From Brienomyrus brachyistius (lineage: Eukaryota; Chordata; Actinopteri; Osteoglossiformes; Mormyridae), in NCBI RefSeq assembly GCF_023856365.1, contig NC_064552.1, positions 8,762,660 to 8,826,659 on the forward strand: a DNA stretch of 64,000 nucleotides, given 5' to 3'. Below, in pieces: positions 36,406 through 47,000 of this stretch; the first letter of the stretch is position 1; each line of letters starts with the position of its first letter. A program made the position numbers and the translations under genes. The notes under the pieces are model-generated. The model had not been told where the DNA came from. It ran no database searches and worked only from the letters and a program-made list of their open reading frames with translations.

Positions 36406-38086
36406 CAGAGAGAGAGACAGGGAGTGAGAGGGACAGAGAGAGAGACCAGGAGAGAGAGAGACGGGGAGGGAGAGGGACAGAGAGAGAGACAGGGAGTGAG
36501 AGGGACAAAGAGAGAGACCAGGAGAGAGAGAGACGGGGAGGGAGAGGGACAGAGAGAGAGAGACGGGGAGGGAGAGAGACAGAGAGAGAGACGGGGAGGG
36601 AGAGGGACAGAGAGAGAGACAAGGAGAGAGAGAGACGGGGAGGGAGAGAGACAGAGAGAGAGACAGGGAGTGAGAGGGACAGAGAGAGAGACCAGGAGAG
36701 AGAGAGACGGGGAGGGAGAGGGACAGAGAGAGAGAGACGGGGAGGGAGAGGGACAGAGAGAGAGACGGGGAGGGAGAGGGACAGAGAGAGAGAGACCAGG
36801 AGAGAGAGAGACGGGGAGGGAGAGGGACAGAGAGAGAGACGGGGAGGGAGAGGGACAGAGAGAGAGACCAGGAGAGAGAGAGACGGGGAGGGAGAGAGAC
36901 AGAGAGAGAGACGGGGAGGGAGAGAGACAGAGAGAGAGACCAGGAGAGAGAGAGACGGGGAGGGAGAGGGACAGAGAGAGAGACGGGGAGGGAGAGGGAC
37001 AGAGAGAGAGACCAGGAGAGAGAGAGACGGGGAGGGAGAGGGACAGAGAGAGAGAGACGGGGAGGGAGAGAGACAGAGAGAGAGACGGGGAGGGAGAGGG
37101 ACAGAGCGAGAGACCAGGAGAGAGAGAGACGGGGAGGGAGAGGGACAGAGAGAGAGAGACGGGGAGTGAGAGAGACAGAGAGAGAGACAGGGAGTGAGAG
37201 GGACAGAGAGAGAGACCAGGAGAGAGAGAGACGGGGAGGGAGAGAGACAGAGAGAGAGACAGGGAGTGAGAGGGACAGAGAGAGAGACCAGGAGAGAGAG
37301 AGACGGGGAGGGAGAGGGACAGAGAGAGAGAGACGGGGAGGGAGAGAGACAGAGAGAGAGACGGGGAGGGAGAGGGACAGAGAGAGAGAGACCAGGAGAG
37401 AGAGAGACGGGGAGGGAGAGGGACAGAGAGAGAGAGACGGGGAGAGAGAGAGACCAGGAGAGAGAGAGACGGGGAGGGAGAGGGACAGAGAGAGAGAGAC
37501 GGGGAGGGAGAGGGACAGAGAGAGAGAGACGGGGAGGGAGAGGGACAGAGAGAGAGAGACGGGGAGGGAGAGAGACAGAGAGAGAGACGGGGAGGGAGAG
37601 GGACAGAGCGAGAGACCAGGAGAGAGAGAGACGGGGAGGGAGAGGGACAGAGAGAGAGAGACGGGGAGTGAGAGAGACAGAGAGAGAGACAGGGAGTGAG
37701 AGGGACAGAGAGAGAGACCAGGAGAGAGAGAGACGGGGAGGGAGAGAGACAGAGAGAGAGACAGGGAGTGAGAGGGACAGAGAGAGAGACCAGGAGAGAG
37801 AGAGACGGGGAGGGAGAGGGACAGAGAGAGAGAGACGGGGAGGGAGAGAGACAGAGAGAGAGACGGGGAGGGAGAGGGACAGAGAGAGAGAGACCAGGAG
37901 AGAGAGAGACGGGGAGGGAGAGAGACAGAGAGAGAGACAGGGAGTGAGAGGGACAGAGAGAGAGACCAGGAGAGAGAGAGACGGGGAGGGAGAGGGACAG
38001 AGAGAGAGAGACGGGGAGAGAGAGGGACAGAGAGAGAGACCAGGAGAGAGAGAGACGGGGAGGGAGAGAGACGGGGAGAGGGAGGG

Positions 38087-38120
<34 letters not shown>

Positions 38121-38123
<3 letters not shown>

Positions 38124-38237
38124 GAGGACTCTGTATAAGACTCATTTGAAAGACAGCCACACATTTCCTCAGAGAAAAAGTAGAATTACGTCGTATTTCA
38201 CATGGATTTCATATCTTAAGTGAGAAACATTTTGAGA
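38121..38237. repeat. 117-bp spacer, copy 2
   Basis: It is by eye identical to copy 1 and starts 1832 bp after it. Confidence 0.95.
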
Positions 38238-39438
38238 CAGAGAGAGAGACAGGGAGTGAGAGGGACAGAGAGAGAGACCAGGAGAGAGAGAGACGGGGAG
38301 GGAGAGGGACAGAGAGAGAGACAGGGAGTGAGAGGGACAAAGAGAGAGACCAGGAGAGAGAGAGACGGGGAGGGAGAGGGACAGAGAGAGAGAGACGGGG
38401 AGGGAGAGAGACAGAGAGAGAGACGGGGAGGGAGAGGGACAGAGAGAGAGACAAGGAGAGAGAGAGACGGGGAGGGAGAGAGACAGAGAGAGAGACAGGG
38501 AGTGAGAGGGACAGAGAGAGAGACCAGGAGAGAGAGAGACGGGGAGGGAGAGGGACAGAGAGAGAGAGACGGGGAGGGAGAGAGACAGAGAGAGAGACGG
38601 GGAGGGAGAGGGACAGAGAGAGAGACGGGGAGGGAGAGGGACAGAGAGAGAGAGACCAGGAGAGAGAGAGACGGGGAGGGAGAGGGACAGAGAGAGAGAC
38701 GGGGAGGGAGAGGGACAGAGAGAGAGACCAGGAGAGAGAGAGACGGGGAGGGAGAGAGACAGAGAGAGAGACCAGGAGAGAGAGAGACGGGGAGGGAGAG
38801 GGACAGAGAGAGAGAGAGGGAGGGAGAGGGACAGAGAGAGAGACCAGGAGAGAGAGAGACGGGGAGGGAGAGGGACAGAGAGAGAGAGACGGGGAGGGAG
38901 AGAGACAGAGAGAGAGACGGGGAGGGAGAGGGACAGAGCGAGAGACCAGGAGAGAGAGAGACGGGGAGGGAGAGGGACAGAGAGAGAGAGACGGGGAGTG
39001 AGAGAGACAGAGAGAGAGACAGGGAGTGAGAGGGACAGAGAGAGAGACCAGGAGAGAGAGAGACGGGGAGGGAGAGAGACAGAGAGAGAGACAGGGAGTG
39101 AGAGGGACAGAGAGAGAGACCAGGAGAGAGAGAGACGGGGAGGGAGAGGGACAGAGAGAGAGAGACGGGGAGGGAGAGAGACAGAGAGAGAGACGGGGAG
39201 GGAGAGGGACAGAGAGAGAGAGACCAGGAGAGAGAGAGACGGGGAGGGAGAGGGACAGAGAGAGAGAGACGGGGAGAGAGAGGGACAGAGAGAGAGAGAC
39301 GGGGAGGGAGAGAGACGGGGAGGGAGAGGGACAGAGAGAGAGAGAGACGGGGAGGGAGAGGGACAGAGAGAGAGACGGGGAGGGAGAGAGACGGGGAGAG
39401 GGAGGGACAGATAGAGAGAGAGAGAGAGAGAGAGATAG

Positions 39439-39555
39439 GTAGAGGACTCTGTATAAGACTCATTTGAAAGACAGCCACACATTTCCTCAGAGAAAAAGTA
39501 GAATTACGTCGTATTTCACATGGATTTCATATCTTAAGTGAGAAACATTTTGAGA
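39439..39555. repeat. 117-bp spacer, copy 3
   Basis: It is by eye identical to copies 1 and 2 and starts 1318 bp after copy 2. It is followed by unique intron ('aaaatgtaagagggcagaaa') instead of array, so it is probably the array border. Confidence 0.95.
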
Positions 39556-39712
39556 AAAATGTAAGAGGGCAGAAAATACGCAAAGAATAAAATGCAAAAA
39601 AACACTGTAAAATATACCCCAAACCCACTTCCTCTCAACTTCAAGGAGAGGTTCCTGAGAGGCTTTGAGAGACAGAGAGAGCAGGCCCAACTTGCACACC
39701 AGCTTCCACTGA

Positions 39713-39733
39713 GGGGGGGGGGGGGGGGGGGGG
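39713..39733. repeat. G21 homopolymer next to a pald1 splice donor
   Basis: It begins seven bases beyond the exon border at 39741; in the transcript it is a C run right after GTGAGCG. Confidence 0.95.
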
Positions 39734-39740
39734 CGCTCAC

Positions 39741-39896
39741 CTGGTACATCCACTGGCTGAATGACCGCTGCCAGGAGTCCTTCTTTTCCAGGTGCAGGTA
39801 GGTGTTGAAGAGGATGAGGTAAATGTACCGCTCGAGGAACTGCAGGCTCTTTAGCAGCGAGGATTGCATCTCCTTTTCCGTTTTGCCAGTCTTAAT
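39741..39896 (-). CDS. pald1: pald1 penultimate coding exon
   Basis: It encodes 52 residues in phase 0/0: IKTGKTEKEMQSSLLKSLQF, then LERYIYLILFNTYLHLEKKD, then SWQRSFSQWMYQ. The block LERYxxLILFNxYLHLEKxDSWQRxFSxWM is diagnostic of paladin and follows the second phosphatase-like repeat. The acceptor is CCGTCCTGCAG and the donor CAG|GTGAGC. It lies 20 kb from the exon before and 7.7 kb from the exon after, and long G/C homopolymers sit on both sides. Confidence 0.97.
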
Positions 39897-40154
39897 CTGC
39901 AGGACGGGGGGGGGGGGCACACACACAACAATGGGGTCAGTATAAAAACCAATAATCCGTAATAAGTAACACTACTCGACTGAAAATGTACACTAACTAA
40001 AGAATCAACGAAGGAAAACAATGCAAGCCGTCAGCCCCTGTGCAAGTCAAAGCAGCAGCAGCCATCACCAGGATTTCCCCTTTTCCCACAATTATTTACC
40101 TCGCAGCCTCTCATCACATCAAATATCCAGCTTCATTCGACATTGTCCCATGCT

Positions 40155-40228
40155 GACCAGGGTCATGTGACCAGCCCACTGACCAGGGTCATGTGACCAG
40201 CCCACTGACCAGGGTCAGGTGACCAGCA
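40155..40228. repeat. 26-bp tandem repeat, 3 copies
   Basis: 'gaccagggtcatgtgaccag' plus 'cccact' recurs at 40155, 40181 and 40207. The unit itself contains 'ggtcatgtgacc', a near-perfect palindrome with a central CATGTG E-box-like core. Confidence 0.95.
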
Positions 40229-40880
40229 TTTACTCATCATTAGTGTGCACATAAAACTATTAAACTAAGTACACAAAATAAGTTACGGTGCTTAGATCCC
40301 GACACTGCTATATACAAGAACTTTTTTCCTGACACCTTTGGGTGAGCTATTTACTAACATATATTGTGTGTATATATGTGCATTTTTTTTTTTAGCTATG
40401 CCAATCCCTAAAGCATCTGCTTCGTTTAACGCTTACGTGAAAATGCGACACTAAAATACAAGGGGTGTTTCTCAATACCAAGAACGCAAAGATCATACTT
40501 GTGGTCTTGGCAAGACCGGTCTTGCTAACTTGCCTCCCGAGAATGAACCTGGGCCGGAATGAATGATGGGATTGGTCTCGTTCGAGGTGGATGCAACCGA
40601 TGTAATCCTTGATATTTGGGGTGGGGTAAGAACGACACGACTTTGGGACCTGGGTTCATGAGTCGATAGTGCAAACCACTGCACCAGCCCAATGCGAAAT
40701 TTCACAAAATGAAAGGAAAAAAAAAATCAATGAAAAAACACTCTGGTGCCCATTTGTACAGCAAGGCGGCCATTATGGGCAGAAGACAATTCAGCATGAA
40801 CAAAGAGAATTCATTTGGTCAAGAAATCAGGCCCCGGGCCCAAACCAATGTAATCCAACCCAAAACGATAAACTAGGATA

Positions 40881-41031
40881 TTGCTTCCCAACCCGGTCCT
40901 GGGGACCCACAGACGGTCCACATTTTTGCTCCCTCCCAGCTCCCTACCAGACAGTAGATATTTACCAGGAGGTGGGAGGAAACAAAAAGTGGATGGTCTG
41001 TGGTTCCCCCAGGACTGGATCGGGAAACACT
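40881..41031. mobile_element. Foldback element (MITE-like inverted repeat)
   Basis: The left arm 40881-40939 ('ttgcttcccaacccggtcct' ... 'tttttgctccctccca') pairs with the right arm 40973-41031 ('tgggaggaaacaaaaagtgg' ... 'aggactggatcgggaaacac'). The arms are about 59 bp, roughly 80% matched, with a 33-bp loop. It is non-coding. Confidence 0.75.
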
Positions 41032-44000
41032 GAACAAGGAAATTCCTGCTTCTCGCCTTCCTCCTCCTCCTCATTGACATCCATCTGGTAACTGTATATT
41101 ACAGCTCATCAACTCCCCAGACGCAGGCCAGCCGGACACCTCACATTTACTGACCTACACCAACAGGTTAACTTTTATATTGAAGTCCCACGAATAATCA
41201 CAAAGACAACTGTCACTTCCATTGCAGCGCACAACAATGTTGACGCTCTCAATAAAAGAGCAAGTTTATTTTTATAGCCTTCATGGGGTATAAAAATAAT
41301 CATTAAACATTACATGAAGCCTGGAAATGGCCCTATACATAATATTATTCCCCAGGCCTGATCATGAAGTAGTAAATTTGTTAATGACAAAAGAATGATG
41401 CATTACAGTATAATAACATCCTATACTCTTTAAAAGTAATTATCTTTATTTAAAATTGTCCTTAGTCACTTTTGACACTAGATACACAAAAGTTTCCAAA
41501 GGGTCAGTCTATAAGTGTTTAAATTCATTCTTTTTTGCCCATTTCCTGCTTAACAGTGTATTCATGTTAGCGCTCATATATGTACTTACAGTATTCAGTG
41601 CAAAGCCTTCTTCACAATTATTACTACAGAGCAGTTTTTTGTTTATAGGAGTAGGTGGGGGAGGGGGGTAAGCTGCTTTTTCCTAAAGGTCGATGCCTGT
41701 GAAAATTAAACACCGCCGCACTAACGCAGGAGGAAAGCTTGGGCCCACACCGTAAATCACGGCACCAGAGACTGGTGCAGAACGCACACGTGGGGCCACG
41801 GCTCAGAGGAGCCCAGCTATTTCCACGAGCGCGGCCGCACCGGTCGGCGGTGGTGAGCGGGGAAACACTGCGGGCTGCCATCATCTTAGGGCTTTTCATC
41901 TGGGAGCCCCTAAGCGAAAAACCAGGAGACGCCGGGGGCGGGAACGTAAGCGATAAAAACACGGCAGCTTTTGTAAACAGCGAAGGGTGAGAGCGGTAAA
42001 TCATCGCGGGCTGAGACAGCAGCTCGCGGCCACAAAGAGGCCGGATTCATGACCGGCTCCCCCGCAGATACGCCATATCCCCTCCCTGCTGGAAACTGAG
42101 GAAGTACATCAGTAGGAAATTAAGAAAAAAAATTATACTCTTACAGTCAAAAGCATAGGATAGAGTTCAATACTGGGGGGGGTGAATCCTTGCATGGTGA
42201 ATCCTTAACTGGGACTGGAAGGTTGGTAGAAATGTGTGCACCACACAGCCTGCATAAAACACACTCACAGGCACATTAAAATTCATCCTGACTAAGGACG
42301 ACCAGCGCAAAGTTATTTAGTTACACCACACCCTCCTATCCTTAGCGCCATTATAATTTTTTTTTTTTTCGTGAATTTGCATCTACATCCTTGAGAAAAA
42401 TCAACTGGTGCACGAACAAAATTGCAACCACGTGTGGGAGGGACGGTGAAGAAAATGCACAGCGACAAGACAATATGGTGGTGAGAATCACCGCCTCCGC
42501 ACTGACTGTGCACCGGCGTGACGGAACGACAGGGTCTGCAACGCAACACAAGCATGTGCCAGAAACGTCCATCCATCTGGAAGAATCTGACCGAGAGGCT
42601 GCTCGCACGCCGGCCGTTTTTAAGCGGACGGGAGGACATGTTCATGGATCCGAGGGTTTGCTGTAATCAGGGCAGTAGCGCATTAAATGGAACAGACATT
42701 CAAGGAAAGCGCCGGGCTTTCGGATCTGTCAGGCGGTTACCTCACCGCTTTGCTGATTCAGTACATATTCGGAGGATCAAGCCTGGGAGCTGGCGGGAAT
42801 CATAGTCACTTCTCAGAGATAGACAGACATGAACATCCATCCTGGTCAGGGCCACAGGTGGACACCAGCAGTCACTTCGAAAAGAGGATGTGTGAAGGAT
42901 GAGTGAAGGACAAGTTTTGGCGTTTCTTCATTTTTATAGCATCCATAAATAAAGTCTGATGCTTGTCCAGTGGGATTTGGAGGGGTGAATTTGTATTTTC
43001 CCCTCCCTTTTTTAAAATAAGCCCTGGCTCTCTCAGGAATATTTTATCAACTTATGCTGGTGCCAGGTGGACTATACTCACAGATGCTTAGATTGCCTGT
43101 TTACTCCATGTTTACTCCAGCTTAGATTGCCTGTTTACTCCAGTTATCTTCACGCCGCATTATACTATACAATCACGCCACGCTAGCATGAGCTGAAGAC
43201 TTCAGCTACTTCAAAACACTCTGCAGCGTCTGGGGGGGGGGGGGGGGGGCGGGGATTTAAAAAAATCAGGGCATCATGCTGACTCTCCTGAGAGCAGGGC
43301 ATGGGGGGGACTCGGGGTCACGCTACGCATGCTACCGGCCATGGGGTGTGATCGGCCCCCGTTCGGTCCGTTCAGCCCCCGTCTCTCTACAGGCCACTTT
43401 GGACACGTTGCCCAGCCACAGTGACTGAATTGCAGCCCTTCCCAGGTGGCAATTACAGGATGCTGGTAGAGAGCTGACTCACACCGAAGCCCACACATAT
43501 CTGAAAGTGAATCATAATCATCAGGACGCCCCCTCACACAGCGCGTAGGCAGCCCGGACTCCAAAGCCCAGCTGGAGACAGGATGTTGCCCAAGGCCCCA
43601 CCGGTGCCCAAAATCCCAGTTCCGATACCGGTGACCCCTGGAGGTAAAGAGATCACAAAGGCTGCACACGGCAGGGAGGAGTGACCAGCTCTCCCTACCA
43701 GCTGAATCAAAGCACCTAAAAGCTAACTGAAGCTCTACCTAGGCATTACAATGGAGAACTTCAGACAGGCCGAATTATTTTAACACATTCAGCTTGCCTA
43801 CTGCAAACATTATGCAATATTCCGGCATACAGCTAACCCCGAAAGGGGAAAAAAAAAAAAACTACATGCATTTACAGTTTTATACGTTAAACAGAAACAA
43901 AAGTTTAGAAATGATAAAAGAGGGAAAAAAATGCTATACTATTAGTTGAGAGTGAAGCTGAAGGACAGAGCTGACATGTAGGGGCTTGTTCTAGAGCAGA

Positions 44001-47000
44001 TGACAGAAATTGAAATTTTGCTAGCGGTCTAGCATCTGATAGAAATAAGAGTAATTGCCTTGAGGGCGAGAGGCGGGATGCATGGAGCAGAACCAAGCTG
44101 CTAAACTTTGGTCCTTTGGTGGTGATGCAACTGCGAAACCAGTACTGGAATTCATGGTGACATCATTGGGGAAAAGCTCTAGGCTGTGAATAACCCCCTC
44201 CAACGGTGCTGCTTTTTTTCTGCGACCAGCCACCGGGAATCTACTGACTAGGCTCCCGCAGGATCGCTATTCGATGTCAGGAATGGGCTCCTTTGTGCGG
44301 AATTGATTGCTCAGGCCTTGAGGGTCACCTCAGGCATGGAGACAGCCATGTTTGCTTTGCAGAGTTTTCCGTGACCAGGCCTGTGTTACAGCTGCGGGGA
44401 GCGGGGGGCAGGGCGGGGGAGGAGTTAACGTGGCATTAGCAGGCAATCAGACAATCTGCCACAAGAGACTTGCCTGTGAAGCTGAATTAGCCTCCTTTTA
44501 CATCTGTGGGTACGGGGCCCTTGAAGGTGGCTTTGCACTGGCTTTCCTCATTTGTTAGGGTTATGTTAAAAGCTCGTATACACACACACACAGACACACA
44601 CACAGTGCAGTACCGAGTGACTCTGAAACTACAGAAACTCTCAGATGGGACCTGTGCTTGATGTGATTGCCGATGGCACCCATTAGCCATGAGCCTCTAG
44701 AATGCTCATGATCAGCCCGTGGTGTAGAGAGGGGCACACACAGCACATTCAACATTATCCAGCATCAGCATCTACACACACGTTCCACATGTAGCTGAAC
44801 ACTGAAGGCCTTGTGGACGGCGGCTTGCTAACTGTTCTTGTCAATGAGACTTTAATTACAGAGAAACATGCGGAATAAACCCCCGCCAGGCTGAACTGGA
44901 AAAGACGCGCAACGCTTCAGCGAAACCACCGGCCAATGATTCAAATGCGAGTGCAACCCCCTTAAAGCGGGGGGGGGCCAATGGGCAGGTGGTGACACTA
45001 TGAGCTCATGTTGGGTCATGACTACTTCAAGCTTGTGGAGTGAAGCAGGTTCAGAAAGCCTGCAAGGTGCCTCCTCCTTCCGACAGGACAGACATGACCA
45101 GACATCCATCCCACAGCAAAGACGGGCAGGATGGAGGCTCTTCTTCACCAGAGTAGCAGGTGCTGTGTTCTCAGGCCCCGGTATGAGTTGAAGTAGCTCA
45201 AATTCAAATTTTATTTGCCACATAACAATTATCGGTATGACGTGCAGTGAACTGTTATTTTATGACATGAAACGGAACAGTGGGATACAAATGTAGCACG
45301 GTTACACAGCTTTAGATTAACTAAACGTTAAATTAACAAAGTTAACAAAACATTTAAAAAAAACCATGAGATTAAAAAAAAAAAAAAGATGCATATGTCA
45401 GAATAATCAAAACAATAGAGTCACATATAAGATTTAAGTTAAACGTAGGAAAAATTCAAACTCAAATTCAAACACAAAGACCTAATACGTCCTTAGCATC
45501 AACAAGGAAAAGGCACCTCTAAACAGGGGCTGTGAGACACTGGAAAAAATTCACATAGTGGAATTTAAAATTCTTGTGATACATATTACCATATTTATAA
45601 AACAATTCAGGGTGTCAAGTTTGTCTCATGTCAACGTAATCACTTGCTTTTGCTCAACACCGTCTCTATGGAATCCACAATACTGTGGGATTTCCGTTGC
45701 CTCCTTCACACACACTGTCCATCAGTCCGACAGCAAGGACAATAATTATTATGAATGGCTCAGACAGCGTGCGCAGAGCTCGCACAAAAGCAGCAGTGGT
45801 AAACAGACTGATTCAGACAGCTGGACATATGCTAGATAATCTTGAATAGGAACAATCATTAAAACTGCTAAATATTTTAGCACAACTTACTGATGGTCCC
45901 AACCCAAACGACTACCGTGCTCCTCGCAATGTTACAACTGCATGTGCATAACATGCAACGTCAATATTAAGAAAACGGATTGTGTACTTCCACAGTAAAC
46001 CAGGTAAATGTCACTCCGTACCCCTGAGCAAACTGGGATGCTTCGTTCAGTTGAACCCGTGTACCACCCGGAACAAGTCCTGCCCCACGCCGATCAACAC
46101 CGAATTTCACCTAACATGTCCCTGCCCACCACGCGGCCATTCATCCGCCACAGGAACCAGCCGTCGTCTGCATTTAGCAGCCCCACTCCATCAATAGGGG
46201 CCTATTTTTCCGGGGCCCGGCCCCCTACTCCCTCTCCCAGACGTCTGGAAAAGGCATCGAGCTCCCTCTTGGTAATTTACGGCAGGTCCGGGGGGAGCCG
46301 GTGTCCCCCCCCCCCCTTCCGCGTACGCGAGAACGCCGGGGGAGCTTCTGTGTCACAGCCTTATCAGCGCTGGTCTCCACTGCGCAAAAGCCCCCACAAC
46401 CAGAGCTGGTCCGCTGCCAAAGGTGAGAGCCATAACTCTGCCGGCCTTCGAGCCGCGATGATTGATGGCCTCAGAACAGCTGGACACTGTGTGAGATGGA
46501 GCCGGGCCAAAACGAGGCTGGATTCCAGTGCTGGCGTCACCGGAGAGAGCCGGACTGTGACGCTATGCAGGCCCTCACTGTGGAGGGGGCATCCATCACC
46601 CCAGAGGAGCTCTTCCTATCACAATAACCCTCCACATAGATACATATGGTCTCCAGAGCCTAAGAACTTGGTGGATTATCACAGAACGTGTGTGCGCACG
46701 TGTCTGTATAGATGCATTCGCGTGTATTTCTGTGTGTATTAGTGTGTTAATCCCACCCTAGAATTTCCCGAGAACACCACCTTGAAAAAGATGCCAGTAA
46801 ACACACAGTCCGAACAAACAGTGTTCCTATTGTCCAGTTATTTCGTCAAAACCTTGAAATGTACCCAGCTGTAATTTTATTTAATTTCTATATAATTCCT
46901 TATCAGACAGGAGTGGATCATGGGGGAAAAAAAGAGGTTTGGTATGGTTGTCCATATTTGGGCAACGACCCAAGGAGTCAAAACAGTGCTCGTCGTAAAA

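Larger units (their letters stand above)
35927..39438. repeat. 3.5-kb purine-rich tandem array in three blocks
   Basis: The blocks are 35927-36288, 36406-38120 and 38238-39438, made of 'acggggagggagagggacag' and 'agagagaccaggagagagag' modules of roughly 20-60 bp in varying order. The plus strand has almost no T. Blocks 2 and 3 start with the same module order, including a shared 'gggacaaag' variant, so whole segments were duplicated. The very long frames here (up to 607 codons, all Ser-Leu-Pro or Arg-Glu-Gly) exist because the repeat lacks stop codons; they are not genes. Confidence 0.96.
32042..39740 (-). other. pald1: pald1 last intron (7.7 kb), containing the purine-rich array
   Basis: This phase-0 intron starts CAG|GTGAGC and ends TCGTAG. 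32100-33640 and 34320-35920 show no gene. 33600-33740 contains inverted 'agtaccaaa'/'tttggtact' motifs, perhaps part of a hAT-like MITE. 34101-34147 resembles 45732-45778. 35927-39438 is the purine array, and 39713-39733 is a G21 run beside the donor. Confidence 0.9.

Noticed and set aside
36337..38164. Open frames of up to 607 codons (and others at 35874-36332, 38169-39482) rich in Ser-Leu-Pro or Arg-Glu-Gly
   Set aside because: They run through the purine array in several overlapping frames on both strands at once. They stay open only because the repeat lacks stop codons.
43274..43669. 131-codon minus-strand frame
   Set aside because: It lies in a GC-rich stretch of the pald1 intron, has no known domain, and its translation does not fit paladin.
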